From Chrysochromulina tobinii (lineage: Eukaryota > Haptophyta > Prymnesiales > Chrysochromulinaceae), in NCBI GenBank assembly GCA_001275005.1, contig JWZX01003023.1:1-28059 (forward strand): a DNA stretch of 28,059 nucleotides, written 5' to 3'. Both the position numbers and the translations under genes were made by a program. The notes beneath the pieces were generated by a model. That model was not told where the DNA came from and made no database searches. It worked only from the letters and a program-made list of their open reading frames with translations. Shown in pieces: positions 18,760 to 27,998 of this stretch. Each line of letters opens with the position of its first letter. Within the stretch, counting starts at the first letter, position 1.

Positions 18760-19105
18760 GCTCGAGAGTCGTACGCGAGTCGCTAATACTGTAGGTTAGA
18801 GCCACGTAGTACCTCTGAACAATAAAGTGGTCTCGCCCCGACGACGACACAGGAGCACGGTGCCAGCAGCAGCACAGCTTTCACCTCAGAGCATGCACAG
18901 TGGCGACTGGGCACTGTGGCACATCTACCCTGCGCCCGTGCGCCCCCTGGCAGTACACGAGTGTCAGTTCCGAGTTTGCCCTCGGGCGCTGCCCGCATGC
19001 CACAATATGATATCGATATATGATACACCCGCGCTGCTGCGCGGTGCACTCGCTCTCGACGTGCTGAACTGCCGTGTGCAGTTCTGAATCGGCATCTACA
19101 AGATG
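18760..19105. other. Intergenic between convergent amine oxidase and SLC25 genes
   Basis: 346 bases holding both 3' ends. An AT-rich ATATGATATCGATATATGAT stretch lies near 19005-19025 in otherwise GC-rich DNA, and an AATAAAG (18821-18827) could be a polyadenylation signal for the amine oxidase. No gene is seen. Confidence 0.5.
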
Positions 19106-20462
19106 TTACATGGCCTCAAGCATCTTCCTAAAGTGCTCGTACAGGCCGAAGAAGATACCCACGAGAGGGGCGTAATAGAGCGTTCGGTAGCCGAGGCCGC
19201 GGGTGAGAGTGAGCGGACCTGATGAGGGAGATCATCAAGCGAGCACTCAGTGGCCATCAGAGGGGAATCACGGCAGTCTGACACGAGTCCGAGAGAGTGA
19301 GCGAACCCTGCTCGCGAATCTCAATCTCAATCTCAATCTCAATCTCAATCTCAATCTCAGTGAGCGAACCCTGCTCCCGAATGAGGTCCATCCCGCGCTG
19401 GAATGGATGCCGTCCTGGCGGCCCACTGCCATCATGCGCGGTCGTCGCGACGTGCGTGACGATCACGTCCATTGGTGTGGTGAGGGCGGCCGCGACGGCG
19501 CCGGCGAGCACGCCGGCGAGCACGTCGGACAGGGAGTCGGGAAGCGCTGTCGCGAGCACCTCTGCCAGCCTCTCGAGACCGTCCAGCTGGCCGCCGCCCA
19601 CGACGGCGCTATCGAGGCCGCCGACGCTCAGCATGGCGCCGGCGCCGTCGGCGCTGACCGTGCTGCCAAGGGTGCCAAGGGTGCCGAGGCCGCCGTCTGG
19701 CAGTAGCGGCATGAGCGGCAGCGCCCCCGCCGCATCGGCGGCATCGTTGAGACCCTCCGACGGGGTGGTGGCGGCGAGGGTGGCGGTGGCGGCGGCGGCG
19801 GCGGCGCGGCTGCGCGCAGCTCGGATCGCCTGACGTCCGGAGGCATAGATGGCAATCTGGAGGGCGCCGAGGGGTACGTCGCGCGCCACGATGGCGGCCC
19901 AAGACTCCATCCATGCCTCCCACGACGTGTCCGCCAGAGCGCCCTGCCAACAGTCTGAACCAGTCTGGAGTCGCTTGCACACGACCTCGGCCGGCAGGCG
20001 CAGCACGGAGCCGCACGCGTCGCCGATGGCGCCGCTGAGAAGCAGGGTGACCGTCAGGTGCGACGCGAACCACGGCGATGAGACCGACAGGTGGCGGCTC
20101 AATTCCTCAGAGAGCGCTAGAAAGACAGCTGCGTCGGGCGCTTCTTTGAGGACGTTGGCTGAGAGGCCTTTGTACAGCCCGCTCGTGAGCTGCTGCCGTG
20201 TGACTGGTGCGTCGACCGACGCACCCACCGGGTACGCATCTGACTGGAGCCGCGTCTTGAGCGTGTCGAGCGGATGGAGGAGGGACGTGGCGACTGCAGA
20301 GGCTGCAAACGCCGCCAGCCCGTTGCGCAAGAGCTCGTAGCCGGCGCCACCGAGCATGGTGCACCGCGGCGGTGGCGCGCGCGGTGGTGGGCGCGAGTTG
20401 CCGCTCACGTGCAGCCAGGAGGCGGCCACCGGCAGGAACAGCCCGAACACGAAGGCCATCAT
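19106..20462 (-). CDS. Mitochondrial carrier family (SLC25) transporter with N-terminal signal-like segment
   Basis: Two exons, 20462-19370 and 19218-19106, giving 401 residues. Splicing at 19369/19219 joins MDLIREQG to PLTLTRGLGYRTLYYAPLVGIFFGLYEHF, the expected end of the third carrier repeat. Carrier signatures are HPLDTLKTRLQ, LPAEVVCKRLQ and a diverged TPMDVIVTHVAT. Two of three match Px[DE]xx[KR]; the third lacks the basic residue. A long Ala/Gly/Leu insert lies between repeats 2 and 3. The N-terminus (MMAFVFGLFLPVAASWLHVSG) is hydrophobic and signal-peptide-like, unusual for mitochondrial carriers, and may mark plastid or other endomembrane targeting. The HPLDT/YKGLSANVLKEAP wording recalls S-adenosylmethionine carriers, a tentative guess. 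A second donor copy would add 21 residues including EIEIEI. Confidence 0.85.
19219..19369 (-). other. SLC25 intron flanked by direct repeats, with (GAGATT)7 inside
   Basis: The donor region GAGCAGG/GTTCGCTCACT occurs twice, at 19375-19360 and near 19312-19297, separated by seven GAGATT units (19317-19358, AATCTC on plus). The downstream exon begins GTCCGCTCACTCT, nearly the same word. The acceptor is CCCTCATCAG at 19219-19220. Both donors keep the frame, giving introns of 151 or 88 bases. Confidence 0.75.
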
Positions 20463-20722
20463 CAAGATGAGTGCGACGATGAGTGTCTATTGAGCCTTCC
20501 AAAAACGGTCAGATTATCCGAACGTGATCAAACGGAAAAATTACTTCGCTCCAGGTGTGGGGCTCTGCGAAACCTGTGAAAATGCATTTGAAACTTACAA
20601 GTAGCGTTTGCGCGCGTACGCGTGGATGTGCGAGATTCCAAAGGGCTCGGGAGGCCCTTCCTTACCTTGGAGATTCGGTGACTTCGAGTGAGACCATACA
20701 ATTGTAGTAGGGAGGAGACAAC

Positions 20723-21535
20723 ATGGGATCGCCGGAGCTGCGCGCTCGCGTCGAGGCCATCCTCGCCGACCGTGCGGCACGCCGGCGACGGCTCCTCGAA
20801 TGGCAGCAGGCCACTAGGCCGAATAAGATGACCAGCGACGCCGAATGGAAGGCGTTTCTGGAGCCGCTGGAGTACGAGGTGCTGCGGCAAAAGGGCACGG
20901 AACCTCGTGGTGGCGAGTACGATGGTATCTATCCGGCTGAGGGGTACTTTTCCTGCCGTGGCTGCGGCTTGCCGCTCTACAGTGCGGCCGCAAAGTTCAA
21001 ATCGGGGTGCGGTTGGCCTGCCTTTGACAAATGCTACGTCGATGCGGTCGATATTTGGGTGGATCGCAGCCTTGATCCCGTGCGCATCGAAATTACCTGT
21101 GCGGGCTGTGGCGGACATTTAGGGCATGTGTTCGCGGGCGAACGCATGACTCCTACCAACGAGCGCCACTGCGTCAACAGCGTCTCGATCCTTCGCGTGA
21201 ACGAAGGAGCTTCGATGGATCATCTGCTGGAAGAGGGAGTTACATCGATGCGGAAGCTCGCCAAGATCCTCCCGAATGTGAACGCCACGGCTGATGTTGG
21301 GGAAGTAGCGAGCAGGTCCGGATTGGGTGAGGTTTTCGAGTTTTCAAGAAACTCACTTTGTTCACAGCCCCTCACAGCCACATTGTTCCGAAGTCGACAC
21401 CCAAGACACCGGCGACCGGGCGACCGGCGAGCGGCGTATTATACGGTTGCGGTTACCGCTAGCTCCGAGGGACCCATGGACCCTTATCACAGCCATACTC
21501 GAAAAGCCGCCGGGCAGGGCCGCTTTAACGTTTAG
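20723..21535 (+). CDS. msrB: Peptide methionine (R)-S-oxide reductase (MsrB)
   Basis: Intronless, 270 residues, ATG at 20723. The MsrB core (about residues 45-160) carries EYEVLRQKGTEPRGGEYDG, two zinc-binding CxxC pairs (CRGC and CAGC), SGCGWPAF with the resolving Cys, GGHLGHVF, and RHCVNSVS with the catalytic Cys. All key residues are present, so an active enzyme reducing methionine-R-sulfoxide in oxidised proteins is expected. The core family is about 140 residues; here about 45 N-terminal and 100 C-terminal residues are added. The N-terminus is helical and charged, without a clear targeting signal. The C-terminal extension is Arg/Ser-rich and unconserved and may include readthrough of an unseen intron. 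RAD1 begins 64 bases after the stop on the same strand. Confidence 0.93.
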   Translation: MGSPELRARVEAILADRAARRRRLLEWQQATRPNKMTSDAEWKAFLEPLEYEVLRQKGTEPRGGEYDGIYPAEGYFSCRGCGLPLYSAAAKFKSGCGWPAFDKCYVDAVDIWVDRSLDPVRIEITCAGCGGHLGHVFAGERMTPTNERHCVNSVSILRVNEGASMDHLLEEGVTSMRKLAKILPNVNATADVGEVASRSGLGEVFEFSRNSLCSQPLTATLFRSRHPRHRRPGDRRAAYYTVAVTASSEGPMDPYHSHTRKAAGQGRFNV

Positions 21536-21599
21536 CCCCAAGCAAGCAAGCTGAGTACTTGTAGCCCCCGGTCACGCTGCAAATCCGTGTCCCGCTGCG

Positions 21600-22691
21600 A
21601 TGTTCACACCGCGGCGCTCGCGCCTCTCGGACCCGCAGGAAGCTCGCCGCCCATCGGCCGGCCAAGCTGAAATGGAGAACGACAGCGACGACGAGCGCGA
21701 CGATATCTGCTTCGAGGCGCGCACCGACGATGCCCGCCGCATCACCTCCATCCTTTCGTCCATCTGCGTCGCCACGAGCCGCAAGGCGGACTCGAGCGCC
21801 TCGCTCGCGTGGTGTGAGGTGAGTGACACAGGGCTGACCTTCACGGTGAACGTGTCGAAGACGCTGCAGGCGATCGCGTACGTGAAGCGCAAGGGTGTTT
21901 TCCATACGTGGGAACTCGCGATGCCGCACCGGGGCGAGGTGCCCGACGAGCGTCTCGAGTTTGGCATCAACCTCGCGACGCTGCTCGAGTGCCTCAAGAT
22001 CTTTGGCGGCGCGGCGGCGCCGAATGCCTTTGAGCGCTCGCAGACGGCGCTGCACATCAGCTTTCGAGAGGGCACGCGCTGCCTGTGCCTGCAGCTCAAC
22101 GAGAAGGCCTCGGTGACCGAGTGCGAGATCCACTCGCTTGAGATCGACCAGCCGCACAAGACGGAGCTCAAGGTGCGTGAGGGGGAGCGGCCACCGGCGC
22201 GGTTGGTGGTGAGCTCGGACGCGCTCAAGAACGGGATCGACGAGCTCGAATGGGGCGGCGAGGCCTCGCGCGACAAGCGCGTGCTGCTCAGGGTCTCGGC
22301 GCCGTCGGCCAGCGGGCCGGGCGGCCTCTCTCTCACTGTGTCCTCGACCGACGTCGGGTGCGAAATGGTGTACCCTCCCGAGGCGCTCGTGTCGTTTGAT
22401 GTGAGGCAGGACCTGTCATTCGAGTACCGGTTCCTGCACATGCACATGGCGCTGCGCTCCCTGCGCGATTCGCACCAGACGCTGCTCCAGCTCGACGAGA
22501 ACGGTACACTAGAGATCAAGCTGCGCTTCGCCTCGAGTGCCGCAGCCAACGCGGCCGAGCTCTTCAGCCACTTCTTCCTCTTCCCCCTCACGGACGAGGA
22601 TGATATCGACGACGAGGATGCGACTGCGTCCAAAGCCGCCGGCGGGGGCGGCGGCGGCGGCGCGCGTGACCAGTTTGACGCGTTCGATTGA
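21600..22691 (+). CDS. RAD1: RAD1 checkpoint clamp subunit (9-1-1 complex)
   Basis: Intronless, 363 residues from the ATG at 21600; a second in-frame ATG at 21672 starts just before the conserved part. The fold matches PCNA-like RAD1: DDARRITSILSSI near the start, CEVSDTGLTFTVNVSKTLQAIAYV corresponding to human 'ATKNGIKVTVENAKCVQANAFI', then FGINLATLLECLKIFGG (human 'FRINLTVLLDCLSIFGS'), CEIHSLE, and late YRFLHMHMALRSLRDS. RAD1 joins RAD9 and HUS1 in a ring that loads at damaged DNA and activates ATR-type checkpoint signalling. The family length is about 280; the extra residues are an acidic N-terminal extension and a C-terminal acidic, Gly-rich tail ending DQFDAFD. Confidence 0.92.
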   Translation: MFTPRRSRLSDPQEARRPSAGQAEMENDSDDERDDICFEARTDDARRITSILSSICVATSRKADSSASLAWCEVSDTGLTFTVNVSKTLQAIAYVKRKGVFHTWELAMPHRGEVPDERLEFGINLATLLECLKIFGGAAAPNAFERSQTALHISFREGTRCLCLQLNEKASVTECEIHSLEIDQPHKTELKVREGERPPARLVVSSDALKNGIDELEWGGEASRDKRVLLRVSAPSASGPGGLSLTVSSTDVGCEMVYPPEALVSFDVRQDLSFEYRFLHMHMALRSLRDSHQTLLQLDENGTLEIKLRFASSAAANAAELFSHFFLFPLTDEDDIDDEDATASKAAGGGGGGGARDQFDAFD

Positions 22692-23202
22692 GCGCAGTCC
22701 GCAGACGCCCCAGACGGCCGGGACCGCTTAGCCCGCGCGGGCGGGACGAGCGGCCCGGTCCGCGCCGCGGGCCGGCACCGCGCCCGTGCCCAGCAGCTAG
22801 TGTAGTCCTCAGTGACCCTTTCACCCTTAACCAGACATGACGTACACGCACGCCGGCACATTACGACAACATGTAATCGATTTGGATTTACTCCCGCCGC
22901 GCTGTCCGTTAAGTGTCAATCACGGCGCCCCGCGCAGTATTCACGCCACGAGCCACCTCGTCCCGAGCGCGCCGGCAAAACTCGCGCCCCGCACCCCCGC
23001 CCCGCTGCTGCGCACAGCACATAGCCCCACCGAGGGCTCACTGTCCCGCGCTCCTCAGCGCCGCAGCGGCCATCAACAGCCGACACGCGGACAGAAACAT
23101 GCTGGCCCCCGAAGGCGTGGGGCTCGTGGGGTGGAGAGGGTATCGAGAAGTCGAGAGCGCCCCGCCCCGTCCGCTGCGCCGCAAGGGTCTACACGGGCGC
23201 AC
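22692..23202. other. Intergenic between convergent RAD1 and ATP synthase gamma genes
   Basis: 511 bases containing the two 3' flanks. The first 110 bases are extremely GC-rich with short CCGCGCGGGC inverted words. Long open frames here are by-products of composition and overlap the antisense of the gamma gene. No gene, RNA or clear signal was found. Confidence 0.55.
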
Positions 23203-24787
23203 TTACGAGGTAGCGTCGGCGCCGGCGATGATCTCCATGAGCTCCTGGGTGATCTTCGCCTGGCGGGCGCGGTTCATCTCCGTCTCGAGGCGCTTCTGCA
23301 GGTCCTTGGCGTTGTCGGTGGCCGCCTGCATCGCCGACATGCGCGCCGCCAGCTCGGAGGCAACCGACTCCTGCATCGTGCGCAGGAGCTGCCCGTTGAG
23401 GTACAGAGGCAGGATCGCGTTCAGGAGCTGCGAGGGCTCCTGCTCGAAGATCATGTCGGGCGAGAACTCGGCGGCCTCGGCAGCAGGGATCTTCTGCTTC
23501 TGGATGGCGATGTCGCCGTCCTTGGACGTGAGCTTGAAGATCTCGTCGCCCTCCATCTCCATGCCCGCGGGCAGCAGCGGCACGAGAGTGCGCACCGCGG
23601 GCGTCGACGCCACCATCGAGATGAATTTGGTGTACAGCAGCTCGATGCGGTCGAGCTCGCCCGCGTAGTACGACGAGAGGAGCTCGTTCGCGACCTCCTG
23701 TGCCTGCTTGGCCGTCGGCGCCTGCGTGCACGGGATCGACTTGCGGATCGGCGTCGGGCGCTTGCTGAAGTACTTGCCCGCCTTGTTGCCGATCGTGAGC
23801 AGCTCGACCTTAATGTTCTGCGCCTTGAGCTCCGCGATGCGCTGCTCGGCCTTCTTGATGGCCTGCGCGTTGTAGCCGCCGCACAGGCCGCGATCGCCCG
23901 CGATCACAACGAGGCCTGCGAGCGAGAAGGAGCGCGACTCACACGCGGGTGAGGTGAGGTGAGGCCAAGCCACGCTTGGAGCGTCCGCGCAACGCGCGCA
24001 TCGCGGGCCGACAACGGTAACCCGTTTTCTTCGGTCCCATGCGCACAGCCGTTTGGGGCCACGCGTCGCGAGCTCGTCGCAAGTTCGACACGTCCAGAGC
24101 ATCGGCCAACCGAGGCTGTGCGCATGCGACCCAACTACGCGCCCTGCCGCACGGCCCGCGTCACAGATGGCCACGCCCGGCGCCAATGGCCGTACGGCCG
24201 AGCCCCGCCTACCTCGGTCTTCGCGCAGCGGCGCTCGGGCTGCGCCGCTGCGGCAGCCGCCGCCCCATGAGCCCGTTAACGAGGCGACATGGCAGCATCG
24301 GCCTGCGGGCCGCCTGCCCACCGGCGCCGCTTCCGCCCCATTCCGTCGCCAACCCAGCGGCTCGCCAGTTGCACCAGATGCAGCAGATGTAGGCAAGTGT
24401 GCGGCGTGGGTGTGCGGCAACAGGAGAGCGCGCACCGATCTTGTTGACCTCACGGGTCTCAAGGAGCGGGATGTCGAGGGACTCGGTGGAGAGGCGCTTG
24501 AGGAGGCCGCCGAGGATGCGCTCGAGCGTCTCCGAGAAGGGGCGCGAGCGGAGGACAGCCTCCTGCGCGCGACGCACCTTGGCAGCAGCGACCAACTTCA
24601 TGGCAGACGTGATCTTCTTCGTGTTCTTGACCGACTTGACGCGGTCGCGGAGCGCACGGATGTTGCTCGCCATCTGCGGCGCGCATGTGCGCTGCACATC
24701 GACGGGCGACACCGCCGCTGCATAGCTGCTGCGGTAGGGCGCGAGCGGCGCCTGGAAGGCAAGGGCGGCAACAGCGAGCGAGAGCAT
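23203..24787 (-). CDS. atpC: Plastid F-type ATP synthase gamma subunit
   Basis: Two exons, 24787-24436 and 23915-23203, joined in codon as [19 protein letters not shown]. The protein is about 354 residues. Residues 1-12 ([14 protein letters not shown]) form a short signal peptide with an A-FQAP junction, typical of bipartite plastid targeting in algae with red secondary plastids, followed by a transit-like stretch. The mature part starts near [36 protein letters not shown], the gamma coiled-coil shaft, and ends with [21 protein letters not shown], the second helix. The Cys-containing redox loop of green plants is absent: [21 protein letters not shown] runs straight through, as expected in red-lineage plastids, so thiol control is not expected. 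It serves as the rotor of the thylakoid ATP synthase. Confidence 0.95.
23916..24435 (-). other. 520-base intron of the ATP synthase gamma gene
   Basis: GT donor (GGTGCGCG) and AG acceptor (CTCGCTCGCAG) bound a stretch with no conserved coding. A GAGGTGAGGTGAGGCC direct-repeat patch (plus strand, about 23947-23965) lies close to the acceptor. It is several times longer than the other introns of the window. Confidence 0.85.
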
Positions 24788-25384
24788 CGTAGTCCCACTA
24801 ACTGCGAGGCAGGCAGCGCACGTTGCGGTAAGGTCAGAGTTTGACGGGTGGTTGGAACCACCCAGGATGGTAAAACGCCTGCAAGCGGGCAAGCGGCATC
24901 GCCGTGGTGGCGCCCAGGAGCACAAACGAGCACCCAAGCGCACAAGAGCCGACGCCAGGCTTCCGCCGGCCCGCCAGGTGATACCCACGGTTTTTCGGCA
25001 TTCAGGGCGGTTATGCGCAGATCCGAGGGCCCGCAGAAGCCGTCAGGCACGACCACGTGCGCTGGGTGGTTCGCCGCGAGCGCCGGCGTCGCGGCCACCT
25101 GGTGCAAGCTCGTGCCGCACCTGAAATCGAGGAGGAGAGGATCTCCGGGAACCGGGGAATTTTTTCAATGTTTCTTCATCGAAGGACCCCAAAAACGGAA
25201 GAGCGGGTCTGAGTGTGACATGTATTTCATCACGAGTGTGTGGCTGGACTTGATTTGACTTGATTTTCAACAGCCCACCCTCACACCGAGTTGCCTGCGA
25301 GTCCCTGCGATAAGTTTTTCACAAAAGTGTTTCACAGCAGCGGCGCAAAAGTGGACTCTGCGCCGGCGGTCTGCTCGACAGGGC
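24788..25384. promoter_or_regulatory. Divergent promoter region, ATP synthase gamma / DnaJ-FHA
   Basis: 597 bases separate the two opposite ATGs. It contains a perfect inverted repeat GGGTGGTT-GG-AACCACCC at 24846-24863, about 60 bases upstream of the gamma ATG. It also contains a tandem ACTTGATTTG/ACTTGATTTT near 25249-25268 followed by TCAACAG, which could be a 3' splice site of a 5' UTR intron for the DnaJ-FHA gene. Open frames here show no recognisable protein. Confidence 0.45.
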
Positions 25385-27998
25385 ATGTGGTCCAACCGGG
25401 AAAATGCGGAAGAGGCGCTGGGCCTCGCGCGGAGGAAGCTGAGCGAGGGCGACACCGCCGGCGCCATGAAGTGGGTCGAAAAGTCGCTGCACATGTACGA
25501 GACCGTCGAGGCCCGTGAGGTCGAACGCAAGATCCAGGAGCGCGTGGCACATATGGCGGCGACGCGGCGCGTCCTGGAGGCGGCAGACCTGTTTGAGGTG
25601 CTCGGCGTGACACGCACCGCCACCGCAGCGGAGATCAAGCAGGCATTCAAGCGGCTCTCGAGGGAGGTGCACCCCGACAAGAATGGCGCCGACGAGGCCG
25701 TCGAGGCCTTTAAGCGGCTCAACGAGGCGCAAACGACGCTCTCCGACCCGCGCGAGCGCGAGAAGTACGTGATGCTCAACCCGCCGGGCCGCCGCCCGGC
25801 GGCGGCGGCGCCGCCGGCCGCTACGGGACCTTCTCAGCCACACGAGCAGCCGTCAAAGAAGCGGCCGAAAGACGCGCATGCGCGCAACCCCTCGCAGCAG
25901 CAGCAGCCGCAGCCGCAGCCGCAGCCGCAGCCGCAGCCGCAGCCGCAGCCGCAGCCGCAGCCGCAGCCGCAGCCGCAGCCGCAGACGTCTCGATCCCACG
26001 CGCCGCCGCCGTCGACAGCCGCGAGAGACGCCGCAACGGGCGGCCCGGGTGCCTCGTCCGAGGCGCTCGGACGCATGATCGAGTCGCTGCGGCAGCAGCT
26101 GGCGACGAGTCACTATGAACAGTCCGAGATGGGTGCTCGGCTACGCGAGGCGACCTTGTCGCAGCGCACGATGTCCGAGGAGCTCGAGCGGAAAGGGCAG
26201 GCGCTCGCGACGGCGCGGCGGGCGGCGGAGGAGGCGCTCGCGACGGCGCGCGAGGCGGAGCGACAGGCGGAGCAGAGCCGGAAGGTAGCTACTTTGCAGA
26301 CGGAGAAGCTTCACCACGCGGAGGCAGAGCGTGCGGAGCTCCGTTCCTTGCGCGAGGGCTTCACAAGCCTCGCGGAGCGGGCTGCGCGTGAGAAGGAGCA
26401 TCTTGAGGCGAGGCTCGCTCAGGAGCGCACGGCAGCGCTCGCGGCGACGCGTGGGGCGAGTGACGAGCGCGAGCGGGCCGAGCGGGCCGAGGCGGAGGTG
26501 CTCGCATTGCGAAACGAGGTGCTCGCATTGCGAAGCGAGGTGCTCGCATTGCGACACCGATGCGCGGCGAAGATTGAGTTCATCGGCGATTTCGTCAATG
26601 GTGCTGGCACCACACGCTCAGCGCAAAGCGGAGCTGCCGCCGCCACCGCCGAAGGCGCCGCCGCCGCCGAAGGCGCCGCCGCCGCAGGCGCCGCTGCTGC
26701 CCCTGTTCCGGAGGAAGTGCTGCCGAACGAACAAGGCGCGCTGCCGAGCGCCCAAGGCAGCGCCCATGCGCTCGCCCACGAGTGCGCGCCTACGACGTGC
26801 GCCCACGCCGGCGCTTCGTCTTCCGCAGGCGGCAAGCGGCCACTCAACCCATCGACGGACCCCTCGGAGTACCCTCTCGGCATGCAAGTGCTCACCACGG
26901 CGGTCGGCGCGCATGCGATGCCACGGCCAAATATGGGCACGGGCTCCCAGGGCTCCGCCGAGATTGCCAATCTCACTCGGAGCTCCGCCGAGATTGCCAA
27001 TCTCACTCGGAGCTCCGCCGAGATTGCCAATCTCGCTCGGAGCTCCGCAGCCCCTCCCGTGCTGCGAGCCGCCCTGCAGCTGCGCCCGCTGCGCGACGAC
27101 GGGCGCGAAGTGATCGTGTTTCGAGCCAACTGCCTGAGCGACATGGGGCAAGGTTCCATATTAGGCAGGCACTCGCGTGACTCTCCGAGTGAGTATGGCA
27201 TCAGAGACCCCCGCGTCTCGCGTAAGCACGTGAGGGTCGACCTCGTCCGGTGGCCAAATGTGGGCTTCGCGGAGGGCCTCGCGCTGCGGGTGACGGCGCT
27301 CGGCTCGAACCCGGTGGCTCTGCGCCGCCCGCTGAGTGGCCGTGGCATGACGCTCAACGGCGAGGGCACCGTTGCGAGCGCCGTTGCGAGCGCCAGTGCG
27401 ACGGGCGATGCGGAGGGTGTGCAGGAGGTGCTGCTCACGCACGGGCAGCAGGGAGTACCTCTGGCCGGGCGACACGCTCAACCTCGTCGACGAGAACCGA
27501 TGCCCCGCAACCGGTGTCTCCGCCAGGTATGCGGGGAATCCGTGCTCGTACCGTTGCGAGGCGGTTACGCTCGAGGCGGTTACGCGCGAGGCGGTTACGC
27601 GCGTGCCGGCGGAGATGGCGCCGACACGACGCTTGGCGGGATCCGCGAAGACCACGGCGGAGGCGGCAGAAGAGGAGGCGGAGGCGGCAGAAGAGGACGA
27701 GGCGGCTGAGGCGGCGCCGCCCATCGCGCCGAGGCTTCCGATCGATGCCGCCGACTACGAGGATAGCGCCCGCGACGACGAAGTGGCGGAGGCGGAAGCG
27801 ATGGCGATGGCCGAGGCCGAGGCGGAGGCGAACGCCCAGGACGACGCGGACGCGAAGGGTGATGTGGCACGGGAGATTGCGTCTCGAGAGGATGCACCTG
27901 ATGAGGGATGCAATCAAGGAAGGTCATCAGTGAGGTCATCGGGATCCTCAAGGGAGCTGGCGTCTCGAGAGGATGCTCATTTGTGGGCGAAGGGAGCA

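Noticed and set aside
22837-23952. A 371-codon plus-strand frame downstream of RAD1
   Set aside because: It lies antisense over the well-supported ATP synthase gamma exon and is Arg/Leu-rich shadow sequence.
24209-24433. Extension of the ATP synthase gamma frame past NKIG into the intron
   Set aside because: Conserved sequence resumes exactly after a GT-AG junction ([15 protein letters not shown]), so the extension is intronic.
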